Source: Oreohelix idahoensis
Taxonomy: Eukaryota > Mollusca > Gastropoda > Stylommatophora > Oreohelicidae
Length of the DNA stretch: 64,000 nt
Direction: 5' to 3'
Assembly: GCA_024509875.1 (NCBI GenBank)
Contig: JAMPIV010017826.1
Coordinates: 310,001-374,000, forward strand
In this document: positions 1 to 11,600 of the stretch, one piece after another
Position numbering within the stretch: the first letter of the stretch is position 1
Layout of the letters: each line of letters starts with the position of its first letter
Position numbers and translations under genes: made by a program
The notes under the pieces: generated by a model
Database searches by the model: none
The model's input: the letters and a program-made list of their open reading frames with translations, nothing else
Told to the model about the DNA's origin: nothing

Positions 1-785
1 GTTTCCTCAGTGTGTGTCCTATCCATCGCCATCGTCTTCTTCTCATCTCTTGTTCCACTGGCACTTGTCCAGTTCTTGTCATCAGTTCCACATTGGTAAC
101 CTTGTCATACCATTTTAATCCCTCTATTCTACGCAAGCACCCATTTATGAAAGTCTGTAGCTTTTTGGTTGTTGTCTTTGTTGTTCTCCATGTCTCAGAG
201 CCATACAATAGGACTGACTTCACATTTGAGTTGAAGATTCTTATTTTCGTGTTGGATCCTATTTCTCTTGATCTCCATATATTTCCCAATGCAATGAAAG
301 CTCCTCTTGTCTTTTGTATTCTTATTTTGATATCGCTGTCTGTCCCTCCAACTTTATCTATATTACTGCCAAGATATGTGTATGATTCTACATCTTGTAT
401 TGGTGTTTCTTCAAGTTCAACCCTGTTTTCATTACCTGCATTTATTCGCATTATTTTTGTCTTTTCCCTGTGTATTTTCAGACCCAATTGCTGTGACCTC
501 TCATCGAGTGTTTTCAATTTGTCCTGCATCTGATTACGGTTATGGGACAGGAGAGCCAAGTCATCAGCAAAATCCAGATCATCCAACTGCTTAGTCAGAG
601 TCCACTGGATTCCATTTCTGTTGTGTTTTGTCGATGATCTCATAACCCAATCTATTGCCAGCAAGAAAAGAAATGGAGACAAGAGGCATCCCTGTCGCAC
701 TCCTGTTCTTATCCCAAATGGTTCTGTAAGCTGTCCTTCATGAAGAACTCTGCACGTCATGTCTTCATAGGTTTTCTTTATTAAA
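1..785 (-). pseudogene. LINE reverse transcriptase, catalytic and thumb/C-terminal part
   Basis: Read on the minus strand from about 785 leftwards there is a continuous RT segment: GVRQGCLLSPFLF, then the active-site box LDFADDLALLSH near 565-600, then the thumb and the conserved tail SYTYLGSNID and LYGSETWRTT, then FINGCLRRIEGLKW. It is one frame for most of its length. It is joined to the upstream EN/RT fusion by a frameshift near 786 and is cut by the window edge. The long plus-strand frame over 12-533 is the antisense shadow. A related short fragment lies at 56640-56800. Confidence 0.85.
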
Positions 786-1292
786 TTAATGATCTTCATA
801 ATGCCTCATCAATTTCCAAAGTGATTCTCTGTCCACACTGTCAAATGCTTTTTCGTAGTCCACAAATCCGATGTATAGTGGCGAATTCCATTCCAGACTT
901 TGTTCAACTATTATTCTCAAAGTGGCTATCTGGTCTGCTGTGATGAGTTTCTTCCGGTCTACCCCCTTCCACTTTGTTTCACACATTCCCAGAACCTCGA
1001 TTTTGTATTCCCTCATTTCTGCTGCTACTTGTGCCACTTTCCCTTGTTCGTTCAATGTCCGAACATTCCAGGTGCCTAATCTGGAAGTTCTCCTAGAAGA
1101 AAGAAGGTTAGTCAGCAACACAGACTCCTTTCGGCTTTCTCTGTGTTGCATCATACGCCTCCCCGCGAGAGGAACTTCCCCTGTCTTGGATGGCTGTGTT
1201 TTATTTTCTTTATTTGACTTGTCCATATTTGTTGAAGTTTTTTGTGGTTTAAATTTTTTTTTACAGGATGGGGTAACCGGCCCCATGCCCAA
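786..1292 (-). pseudogene. Fused endonuclease N-terminus / RT fragment of the LINE
   Basis: A 168-codon open stretch. Residues about 1-65 are a basic leader. About 70-108 match the start of EEP-type LINE endonucleases, with the Asn of TWNVRTL and the Glu of CETKWKG visible. From about 115 the sequence is RT palm (DYEKAFDSVDRESLWKLMRHY). The missing middle would hold the other endonuclease catalytic residues, so the enzyme cannot work. Just after LMRHY a short indel shifts frame; the RT then resumes in another frame (KIINLIKKTYEDM). The first codons lie in the conserved 5' leader, so the annotated start is only the first ATG. Confidence 0.8.
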
Positions 1293-1380
1293 CCCTCCTT
1301 AGTCGCCTTCTACGACATGCTTGGCAGGGAACAGTGTTACTATTCTTTGCTCCCCTTTCGGGCCCCGGTAACACACGGTG

Positions 1381-3427
1381 ACCAGTACATAGATTTGTAA
1401 TATTGTGTTCAGTTGTACTAACTAGTTTCTTAAATAGTCTCTTACAGTACCAGTACATAGATTTGTATCATTGTGTTCAGTTGTACTAACTAGTTTCTTA
1501 GCTCGTCTCTGAGAGTACCAGTACATAGATTTGTATTATTGTGTTCAGTTGTACTAACTAGTTTCTTAGTTAGTCTCTGACAGTACCAGTGCATAGATTT
1601 GTATTATTGTATTCAGTTGTACTAACTAGTTTCTTAGCTCATCTCTGACAGTACCAGTACATAGGTTTGTATTATTGTGTTCAGTTGTACTAACTAGTTT
1701 CTTAGTTAGTCTCTGACAGTACCAGTACATAGATTTGTATTATTGTGTTCAGTTGTACTAACTAGTTTCTTAGCTCGTCTCTGAGAGTACCAGTACATAG
1801 ATTTGTATTATTGTGTTCAGTTGTACTAACTAGTTTCTTAGTTAGTCTCTGACAGTACCAGTACATAGATTTGTATTATTGTGTTCAGTTGTACTAACTA
1901 GTTTCTTAGCTAGTCTCTGACAATACCAGTACATAGATTTGTATTATTGTGTTCAGTTGTACTAACTAGTTTCTTAGCTAGTCTCTGACAGTACCAGTAC
2001 ATAGATTTGTATTATTGTGTTCAGTTGTACTAACTAGTTTCTTAGTTAGTCTCTGACAGTACCAGAACATAGATTTGTATTATTGTATTCAGTTGTACTA
2101 ACTAGTTTCTTAGCTCGTCTCTGACAGTACCAGTACATAGATTTGTATTATTGTGTTCAGTTGTACTAACTAGTTTCTTAGCTAGTCTCTGACAGTACCA
2201 GTGCATAGAGTTGTATTATTGTGTTCAGTTGTACTAACTAGTTTCTTAGTTAGTCTCTGACAGTACCAGTACATAGATTTGTATTATTGTATTCAGTTGT
2301 ACTAACTAGTTTCTTAGCTCGTCTCTGACAGTACCAGTACATAGATTTGTGTTATTGTATTCAGGTGTACTAACTAGGTTCTTAGCTCGTCTCTGACAGT
2401 ACCAGTACATAGATTTGTATTATTGTATTCAGGTGTACTAACTAGTTTCTTAGCTCGTCTCTGACAGTACCAGTGCATAGAGTTGTATTATTGTGTTCAG
2501 TTGTACTAACTAGTTTCTTAGTTAGTCTCTGACAGTACCAGTACATAGATTTGTATTATTGTATTCAGTTGTACTAACTAGTTTCTTAGCTCGTCTCTGA
2601 CAGTACCAGTACATAGATTTGTATTATTGTATTCAGGTGTACTAACTAGGTTCTTAGCTCGTCTCTGACAGTACCAGTACATAGATTTGTATTATTGTAT
2701 TCAGGTGTACTAACTAGTTTCTTAGCTCGTCTCTGACAGTACCAGTGCATAGAGTTGTATTATTGTGTTCAGTTGTACTAACTAGTTTCTTAGCTAGTCT
2801 CTGACAGTACCAGTACATAGAGTTGTATTATTGTATTCAGTTGTACTAACTAGTTTCTTAGTTAGTCTCTGACAGTACCAGTACATAGATTTGTATTATT
2901 GTATTCAGTTGTACTAACTAGTTTCTTAGCTCGTCTCTGACAGTACCAGTACATAGATTTGTATTATTGTATTCAGGTGTACTAACTAGGTTCTTAGCTC
3001 GTCTCTGACAGTACCAGTACATAGATTTGTATTATTGTGTTCAGTTGTACTAACTAGTTTCTTAGTTAGTCTCTGACAGTACTAGTACATAGATTTGTAT
3101 TATTGTGTTCAGTTGTACTAACTAGTTTCTTAAATAGTCTCTGACAGTACCAGTACATAGATTTGTATCATTGTGTTCAGTTGTACTAACTAGTTTCTTA
3201 GTTAGTCTCTGACAGTACCAGTACATAGATTTGTATTATTGTATTCAGTTGTACTAACTAGTTTCTTAGCTCGTCTCTGACAGTACCAGTACATAGATTT
3301 GTATTATTGTATTCAGTTGTACTAACTAGTTTCTTAGCTCGTCTCTGACAGTACCAGTACATAGATTTGTATTATTGTGTTCAGTTGTACTAACTAGTTT
3401 CTTAGCCAGTCTCTGACAGTACCAGTA
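1381..3427. repeat. 68-bp tandem repeat, about 30 copies
   Basis: Units of 68 bp run head to tail, e.g. accagtacatagatttgta, ttcagttgtactaactagt, cttagctcgtctctgac. Copies differ mainly at a few sites: gttagt/gctagt/gctcgt, gtgttcag/gtattcag, tagattt/tagagtt. A four-unit block (about 272 bp) containing the variants aggtgtactaactaggttc and gtgcatagagttg is itself duplicated between about 2250 and 2800, so there is local higher-order structure. The array abuts the 5' end of the LINE on its left. A diverged copy lies at 5657-5740. Confidence 0.95.
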
Positions 3428-3789
3428 AGTTCATATTACTTTCTTCAGCTCTCTGTCACTGACATTTAAAAGTGTAGTATCCTCAGGATTAAAGTTATTT
3501 CCCCCACCCCCTCATCCTTTTCTTACTGAAAACTCAGAATAGGTCGGTTACAAAAAAATCACTAAAATTATAAACTGTGTGAGATAGGAATATGATCTTT
3601 TCTCTAAAAAAAAGTTGACATTTCGGTAAAATATCATTTAGTTTGAATGTTCTACAACTCTGTTGATGGGACTGTAGAAAACAGATTATCTGGCAGAGAT
3701 AAAATTTACATACAGGCTGTACCCTTTCTAAATTAAAAATATTCGGAAATTTGAAAACAGACATGATTTTATCAAGGGAAATCGTTAGT
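3428..3789. other. Unassigned AT-rich spacer
   Basis: The first 30 bases (ccagtaagttcatattact) resemble the sequence following the diverged 68-bp copy at 5730, so this is the original edge of the repeat array. The rest is AT-rich without coding evidence; a short minus-strand frame at 3534-3764 has no recognisable domain. Confidence 0.6.
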
Positions 3790-5451
3790 AATACCGCTTC
3801 TAAAGAAATAAAATCTAAACATGTGCAAGAATTACGGAACCATTAGCCTTATTAGTCATCCAAGTAAAGTGATGTTAAGGATACTTTTGAACAGAATAAA
3901 ACAGAAATCAGAAGATATCTTGTCGGAGGAACAGGATGGCTTAAGACCAAAAAGAAGTACCTCAGAACAAATCTTCAATATTAGATTACTAATATTGGGA
4001 CCTAAGACGCGTCAACAGTGAGAATGCAGTTAGCGACCCATATCTAGACTGCTTGCGTCAGGGTCAGCGAACCAGAGCTGACCAAGACCCTACGCCACCT
4101 CTAAGTGGTGGTCCTGGAAACAGGCTGCATTACTGCAGTCTGGCTGAGTAGGGATCAAAGAGGGAAGGCTAACCCGGTCCCAAAAATGCCGTGCTGAAGT
4201 CGGATGTGTCTGCCAAAAGGCGCAAATATCGCAGCTTCGCTGTAAACGGACCCAACACAACCAAAGTCCTTTTCAGGACGAACGAAGAAGAAGATTACTG
4301 ATCGTAAAACATCTCCAGCATCAACGCGATTTATACCATAACTTCATCGATTTCACAAAAGCCTTCGATCGAGTATGGCATGAAGGCTTATGGCAAATAA
4401 TGAGAAAATTCAATTTTGATACCTACGTCATAGATATCATTGAAGCACTATACAATGACGCAAGCAGTGCTGTTTTTGCAAGCAATGACATTGCAGAATT
4501 TGTAAAATTAACTGTAGGAGTTCGTCAGGGATGTATCCTGTCCCCAGTGCTCTTAAATATATATCTAGAACATATTATGCAGGAGGCTCTCTACAATTAT
4601 AAAACAACCATATCGATTGGAGGCCGACCTCTTTGGAATCTACGTTTTGCTGATGATATCGATCTTATAGCTGGAACAGAATCAGAACTTCAAGACCTTA
4701 CCTCTAGACTGGAGAAAGTAACAAGAACGTATGGGATGGAAATTAATTTTGGAAAAAAAGCAATATATTGGTGAATAGCCATAGAAACATGTTCCGACCA
4801 AAGTTACGTTAAATGGGCAAACGTTAGAAGAAGTTAACACTTCTAAATATCTGGGGTCCACTATTTGTAGTGATGGAAGATCAAGTAAAGAAATAAGACA
4901 AGACTTGAGATGGCCTCAGCTGCCATGACAAGGCTGAATGTGATCTGGAAAAGTAACGTCAGTTTTCCTGTGAAGATCACATTATACAAATCACTTGTAT
5001 TATCTATTCTCTTGTATGGGTGTGAAGGCTGGACACTCACTGCAGATACGGAGTGAAGGATTCAGGCTTTTGAGTATAAATGTTATAGAAGAATATTGCG
5101 CATTTGTTATAAAGAGCACAAAACAAATGTCTATGTTAGAGAGAAAATAAATACCTATGCAGGCCACCAAGAACCACTTTTGTCAGTAGTGAAACGTCGA
5201 AAGCTTGCCTGGTTTGGGCATGTAACTCGCCATGACTCCCTTTCTAAAACAATCCTCCAGGGAACAGTCGAAAGTAAACGGAGAAGAGGAAGGCAAAGAA
5301 AATCCTGGGCTGATAACATCAAAGAATGGGCAGGGCACGGTTTTTTCCACACTTGTACGCGTTGCTGAGGATAGAGAGCAGTGGAGGACCCTGTCTGCTG
5401 ATGCTTCCACAATGGCACCCCTACGACCCACAACGGGTTACGGGTTGAGAT
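3790..5451 (+). pseudogene. LINE reverse transcriptase pseudogene
   Basis: Breaks seen: an in-frame TAA just before NLNMCKNYG (about 3811); the SINE insertion after IFNIRLL; loss of frame and stops between about 4774 and 5090; and a 1-nt slip in the T-run near 5340, which moves the final VRVAEDREQW segment into another frame. The FADD active-site box is intact at about 4647-4658. An active copy would prime reverse transcription at a nicked genomic target; this one cannot make a full enzyme. Confidence 0.85.
3991..4291 (+). mobile_element. SINE, longer copy, inserted in LINE RT
   Basis: About 300 bp flanked by the 8-bp direct repeat agattact (3983-3990 and 4292-4299), a target-site duplication. 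The 3' half (from gctgaccaagacccta, 4077 on) matches 16950-17178 almost base for base: gtggtcctggaaacag, aatgccgtgc, cggatgtgtc, ccttttcagg. The 3' end is a short (GAA)n tail. The insertion splits the LINE RT right after the codons for IFNIRLL. The 5' 80 bp are absent from the other copy, so this is the longer version. Confidence 0.88.
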
Positions 5452-5455
5452 GATG

Positions 5456-5866
5456 AGATCTTTAGAGAGCTCAGTGTTTCTGAAGTAGATCTCTACGGCT
5501 CTTGAGTTACCTTCCGCTACAATGGTGCCTTACTAGCAAACAACAGTCATTATTACATTAACCATTTATCACCAATTTCCCTTATTTTAGATTTTGTATT
5601 ATCACTTTTCGTGACGTTTTGAACTGGCGTGAAGACTTGAATATATTGTTATCTTAAACATTGTATATAGATTTGGATTATTGTGTCCAGTTGTATTAAC
5701 CAGTTTCCAATCAAGTCTCTTGACAAAACCAGTAAATTCAAAATACTTTCTGCTTATATGTGGTCTTACTTAAAATATTAAATTGTCTGAATATATAGTA
5801 CTAGTAAGAAGGGATGTTGACAACTAGTTCTTCAACTTTCTGGATTTAATTTTAATTCAATTTATT

Positions 5867-5928
<62 letters not shown>

Positions 5929-6326
5929 GAGGTAATTGTCTTGCAAGGGAAACAACACATTTGTGAGCAATCATAAATATTAAGTGTTATGCATATTTTA
6001 ATGCAAAACAGAGCAACATTATTTTTTAAGATATATCAAACCATATTAAGCGATATTAGAATATTATAATAATGTTCTTTTCCTGTGTGGTTTTGTTTTT
6101 AGACATTCTTGTGCTTTATTAAAGCAATAAATTAACAAACTAGATTGCTTACTTGGGCAGTCTGTATTTGTTAAAACGTGTATCTCTTCATGCACTACCA
6201 CGTTCAAAACTAATGTGTTTAGTTGTCATAGACTAATAACTCCTCCCAGGCACATAGTGCCGTCAACACTATAAAACTGGTTTGGTGTGTTCACATTGTA
6301 AATTGTCATATGTGTACTAAGCATAC
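5456..6326. other. AT-rich spacer with microsatellite and diverged 68-bp unit
   Basis: Contains one diverged unit of the 68-bp repeat (5657-5740, atatagatttggattattg), a (TA)n run at about 5870-5925, and no coding signal. Its right edge is the CATAC target duplication of element A (6322-6326). Confidence 0.7.
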
Positions 6327-8550
6327 TGTAGTGGTGTTTGATGGTATTGTATGATGGTGATATTACTAAATGTAATTGTATGAGGCCAGCTGTGAAGGCT
6401 CCTGAGATAAGATGTAGTTGTGAATTGTCAGAAGGCCTTTCTTGCTACCACTACGACCTCACACTATTTTTTTTTTTTTTTTTTTTTAATGAATGTAGCT
6501 ACGTAAAGTGTCTAGGGTTATGATATGTAGTGTGGTGTAATAGGTTATAGATATACCCACAGATATTTAACAAGACTAATAATATTAATAAATGTTAAAA
6601 TACACTGAACTAACTCACGTGTGTAAAATTTTTTGATAGAATTATATTACATTTATTTTGTTCTGGATCAATTTTTTAGATTGACCAGAACTTAAAAGGA
6701 TTTAGAGATTATGAAAGAAATGCATGGAATATTATATCATAAATGCAATAGTGTACATATATATGTACTATACTAGTTAGTTTTATTAAAATGTTCTAGT
6801 AGTCATCTACTTGGGAGGATAGTTAATGTTTGTGCTGTTGGGGTGGCCTCATCACACCTGTCTATATTGACTACACAGTGTCCAGAAAATGGTGGGAATT
6901 TTTATGGGGGTATTAGTAACTACAAAGCGTTGGTGAATGTCCAGCAGACCAGAGGCTCACTCATCTTGTAGTTGTAGCTCTGGTGCTGAAATCTGGTGGT
7001 CCCACCTCTCCGTGCTGGCGGGCAATAATGGTGGTCTCTGTCACAAGTACTGCACAGATACACTCGAGTAAAGTCACCAACTGAATAGACACTGCTTTGT
7101 TGACAACAGAAACTCACAGCTCTGCAATCAAAGTATGGGCCATGTGTCAAAATCTATTCTCTACCCACGTCTGGACACAACACTGACACAACAACCACAT
7201 CATACAGACAGGTCAGATCTCTCTGACCAAACAGCACATTTACTATGGTGGTTTTACATCAGATAGATCCTCCCAGACTATAGATTCTGAAAAATATTTA
7301 TTAGTTTTCTGCCCTAAAAGAGGATAGGTAATATGTTTCATTATTCTCAACACTTGATCTGTCTTTCCTAACCCTTGTTGGAGTTTATGTATATTGTTGG
7401 TCCCTAGACCCTGACTTGGGCGGGGGGTCTAGAGCAAATCCCTACTTGTTTGTAAGGCTAGATTTCGATATGGCAGTATCAAATCACTCGAACATTAAAC
7501 AATATTCAAAATATGCAAAGAAATAATTTCAATCTTACCAGATTATGAATAAATAACACAGAATTGCTAGCAAAACTCAGCTGAGCTGCTGGCTATAGTA
7601 TGGCGTCCCTAAACTTCTTTCACTTTCTTTCATATGGAAATCACCACACTTTAAAATCTGTGTCTATCACTGAACAACTATTGAAGAATGGCCCCACTTT
7701 CGCGTCTGAGCGCTAATAATATGATTGTCTGTGGCCAATCACTGCCTAGGTTTATTTTAAATTCAAATTTCCTACCCTAAAGTCATTTCAGTCATGCTTC
7801 AGTCAAGTATGGATGGTTATCTGTTAGTCTGTCCGTCTCTACTTGTGTTTCTACAAAAATGTACTTGATTTTTGAACCAACCTTTCTCTCCCCTCCAAAA
7901 TTTTGTCGTTAAAAGTTATTTTTAGACACAGCCACCACAAAATCCCTTCTCTTCCATACTAAGTAGATTTGAACACCTGCGTCTCGAGGTCGTGTTTTTT
8001 GTGCAAATAGCGACACTTTTAGATTCAATACAGTCTGTCGATGATGTGAACAACACTGTCTTTTGTCATTATCTTCAATATTATCTATCCGTTTGTAAAA
8101 TTAAGAACATATTAGTTCACTGCTCAGAATGGGCCATCCGGCCAGCAAATTTTTATAGTCCTAACATTAATATTAAGAAAAAAATACTTTTTAAATTTTG
8201 TAATATTTCGAACATCTGCGTTTAGCCGCTGAATTCAAATCAAGGGCTTGGTATCGCAAAAGCGTCCATTCCGTACTTCGTGTCAATTTGGGGACGTAAA
8301 TTTTTACTTTCCTCCATCCCCCCCAATTGCGTCTCCTTAGCCTTTCTAGTCTCACGCAATCTTTCCAGTCATATTTTTTTTCCTTTTTGATCCGCCGTTC
8401 CCCTCCTGTCTAGCAAGTCAATTATTATGGAGGATGATGACCCGCGGTCTAGGCGATCATGTACTATTCGCAGCCTACGCATTATGTTTTTATCCTTAAA
8501 TGTTATCTTTGGAGGTATTTTACCGTTGTATCTCTGTCAATTTCACTACA
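6327..8550 (-). repeat. Element A 3' LTR (left copy)
   Basis: 2224 bp, nearly identical to 13309-15532. Differences seen include ctgtgaagg/ctgcgaagg, ggcctcatc/ggtttcatc, gcacatttacta/gctcatttacca and ccagcaaat/ccagctaat, plus T-run length changes. Open frames inside it occur in both LTR copies and are not evidence of genes. Sense is the minus strand, so U5 lies at the low-coordinate end. Confidence 0.95.
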
Positions 8551-8566
8551 CATCTCCCCACTTGAA
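8551..8566 (-). other. Element A polypurine tract
   Basis: On the minus strand, AAGTGGGGAGATG immediately precedes the 3' LTR terminus TGTAGTG. The same tract appears at the equivalent position in B (AAGTGGGGAGAAT) and C (GGTGGGGAGATG). It is the expected plus-strand primer of LTR retrotransposons. Confidence 0.85.
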
Positions 8567-8637
8567 AACATGCCTATGGCAAGTTCCAAAACCAGCGATA
8601 CACATAGGTAAAATTACTCCTCACGTCTGCCACTACT

Positions 8638-11600
8638 CTAATTTTGATCACAGGGGTGCCGACTGAGGAAATCTGCACCGACATTCAATTTGCCTGGGAT
8701 ATATTGGATACTAAACTGATAAGGTTGAAGCAATAAAGACCACCTCAGCAATCTTGCGTTTTCATGCTTAGCCTGAGATAAGAATACGAGAGGCTGATGG
8801 TCCGTCTCCACCACAAAAGTCCTACCATACAGATAGATTTGAAACTTCTTTATTGCCCAGATTAATGCTAAACATTCTTTTTCGCTTGTGGAGTATCCTT
8901 GTTCCGCCTTATTCAATTTACGGCTTGCATAAGCGACTGGTTTCAGTTCCCCATCAGGTGAAGATGATCTTTGCAACAAAGCCCCTCCTAGTCCTACATT
9001 ACTTGCATCGGTTCTTAAGACAAAGTCCTGTGTCAAATCAGGCAGTTTGAGAATAGGCTTGCTAGTGAGTTTTTCCTTTAACTCTTGGAACGCTAGTTCA
9101 CATTGTGCAGTCCAAATAATTTTATCTGGAAGTCCCTTGCGAGTCAGATCAGTCAGAGGAGCACAAATAGCGTTAAAATTCTTGATGTATTTCTGATAAA
9201 ATCCGCATAACGACACGAATGATCGCACGTCCTTTTTTGTTTGTGGCCTAGGTGCTCTCTGCAGTTTTTCCAAGTTCTTAGGATCAGGGGTCATATTACC
9301 CTGATATACAGTGTGTCCCAAGAATTCCAACTCTTTGCATCCAATACAACATTTTGTTGGCCTAGCAGTTAAGTTCGCCTCCCGAAGTCTATCAAACAAC
9401 ATCTCCAGAGCTTCAATGTGTTCTTCAAATGTCTCTGTGGCGACGAGAATATCATCCATGAAATTCGTGATACATGGGTTATTCAGGGGATCCAACAATT
9501 TTCGCATCATCCTTGAAAACACACTCGGAGCATTTTTCAGTCCGAATGGTAACATATTGAATTCATAATGTCCATCCGAAGTGCTAAAAGCCAAATAAGG
9601 TCTCACTTCAGGCTTCACTGGGATCTGGTAATAGCCTTTACTAAGATCCACCTTTGAAAAGTATTTTGCCTTGTTCAGTCTGGCAAATAACTGTTTTGTG
9701 TCTGGTAATGGATCCACTTGTCCTTCTGTGACAGTATTCAGTTTCCTGTAATCTATGCACAGTCTGTGTTCCCCAGACGGTTTCCTCAACAAAACGACAC
9801 TAGAACTAAAAGATGATTCACTGTGCGAAATAATCCCCTCCTTCAACAAATACTCTATTTCTTCCTTCAATGCCTTCTCCTTCGCGAACGGAATAGAATA
9901 AGCTCTCATACAGATTGGGTTTGAGTCTACCAGTTTCATGTCATACTGTAACAAATTTGTATGGCCTGGTTTATCTGTTAATACATCTGTATGTTCCTCC
10001 AGAACCTGTTGAACTCTCTCCCTCTGGTTTTTAGTCAGGTGCTTACTGACTTTTACCTGTGCTGCTGTTTCACAAGGATGTAATGGGTATTCATGTGAGG
10101 TGAGTGGTTCTTTTTGCATCTGGGTTGCAATAGCCAAGGTCAATAAGGGGGTGCTTTCCTGGAGTGGTCTGTCCAGATACTTCTTTAACAGGTTTACATG
10201 ATAAACTTTCTCCTTCCCCTTTTTGTCAATTTTATAGTTTGTTCTAGACACCTTCTCTAGAACCGTATATGGACCTTGCCAACCAATTTGTAATTTATTC
10301 TGGCTTCCGGGTAGTAGAAGCAGCACCTTCTCTCCGACTGCCAGTTCCCTGTCCTTTGCCTTCCTATTAAAATATGCTGCATGTTTCTTCCTGGCTTGTT
10401 TCAAATTATCATTTGCCAGTTTCCATCCAGCTTTCAAACGAGTGGTCAGTTCGTTCACATATTGATACGATGAGGTAACAGTCTCTTCCGCCTTCTCATC
10501 TGTCCAGGTCCTTAATAAAGCTTCTAAAGGACCTTTTATTGGCCTCCCAAATAGCAGAGTTGCGGGAGCCATCCCGGTTGAACTATGTGGTACCTCCCGG
10601 TACGCAAACAATGCGGCGGGCAGGAATTGATCCCACAGATCCGGTTTTTCGTGTGCCAGCTTTCTCAGGATAGAAATGAGAGTCCCATTGAACCTCTCTA
10701 CCTGGCCGTTCCCTTGTGGATGGTACGGACTACAATGAAAGTGCCTGGCTTGAAATAGCTTAAAAACTTCTTCCGTTAGTTTCCCCTTGAACTGAGAACC
10801 ATTATCCGTCAAGATTTGATGCGGGAATCCTAATCGGGTAAATATTGTAAGTAGTGCCTCTGCTACATGTTTTGAATCAATTGATGGCAGGGCTACCGCC
10901 TCTGCCCACATAGAGCAAGTGTCCACCAGAGTAAGGATGTAACTGTTCCTCCTCTTGGTCCGAGTGAGAGGTCCTACAATATCCACTGCAACCCTCTCAA
11001 AAGGTGTTCCCACTATGGGCATTTCCCCTAGAGTTGCAGGAGCAGTCCAGTGCTTTGGAGCTACCCTTTGACATTCTGGGCAGGATTTGACATATCTTTT
11101 TATATCCTCCGTTATCCCTGGCCAGAAGTAATGACAAGCTATACGCTGTCCTGTGGCGCTGATCCCCATGTGACCACTGAAGGGAATCGCATGCCCGAGT
11201 TCCATCACTTTATCTCTATATGAAATGGGAAGAACCAGCTGGTTGTGACCATTTGTTCCAGTTCCGGCCTTCCTGTATAAGAGTTTGTTCTTCATGAAAT
11301 ATTCCCCCTTGCTCGGAGGTGTGTGGCATTTGGGCAATTTTTTAAAACAGGGCTTGAGTGTCCTATCCTCAGCCTGCGCCTTCCTCATCTCCTCTGGATG
11401 AGCATTTATAGGTTCACCTTCTTCCTCCTTCTTCTGTGACCTGGTCTGCACTGTCGCCATGATCACAGGTTTCTCGGGATTCCCCAAGAAGACGTATCTA
11501 CACCCCAATATCAGAGGGTAGATTGGTTCATCTATCACTGCTGCTCTGATTTCTCCTTCCACATAGCGAGTTTTCACCGTTATCCTTGCGATGGGAAGTG

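Larger units (their letters stand above)
1..1385 (-). mobile_element. Non-LTR retrotransposon (LINE), craniofacial-development-protein-2-like EN, internally deleted, runs off left edge
   Basis: The minus strand begins near 1385 with a 5' leader containing the string GGCCCGAAAGGGGAGCAAAG. It continues into a short apurinic-type endonuclease piece (LGTWNVRTLN, MCETKWKG) and then jumps straight into reverse transcriptase (GFVDYEKAFDSVDRE). RT continues to the left edge with the FADD active-site box. The EN and RT-finger regions that normally lie between are missing, so this is an internally deleted copy. The 5' leader reappears on the plus strand at 19216-19330, which fixes the 5' end. The RTE-like assignment is inference from the EN style. 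Confidence 0.85.
3790..5455 (+). mobile_element. 5'-truncated LINE (RT and C-terminal domain), interrupted by a SINE
   Basis: RT signatures occur in order on the plus strand. They are KNYGTISLISHPSKVMLRIL at 3824, EEQDGLRPKRSTSEQIFNIR at 3930, then (after the SINE) FIDFTKAFDRVWHEG at 4350, GVRQGCILSPVLLNIYL at 4520 and FADDIDLIAG at 4645. The C-terminal tail has KRRKLAWFGHVTRHDSLSKT and ends near 5451 with the stop and a GAT-rich tail. The upstream end starts abruptly inside RT. It differs from the LINE at 1-1385, so two LINE families flank the 68-bp array. Confidence 0.9.

Noticed and set aside
12..533. 173-codon plus-strand frame
   Set aside because: Antisense to LINE reverse transcriptase with FADD and tail motifs on the minus strand.
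6920..7150. 76-codon minus-strand frame repeated identically at 13902-14132
   Set aside because: Identical because it lies in the two LTRs of element A; no homology recognised and identity reflects recent duplication, not selection.
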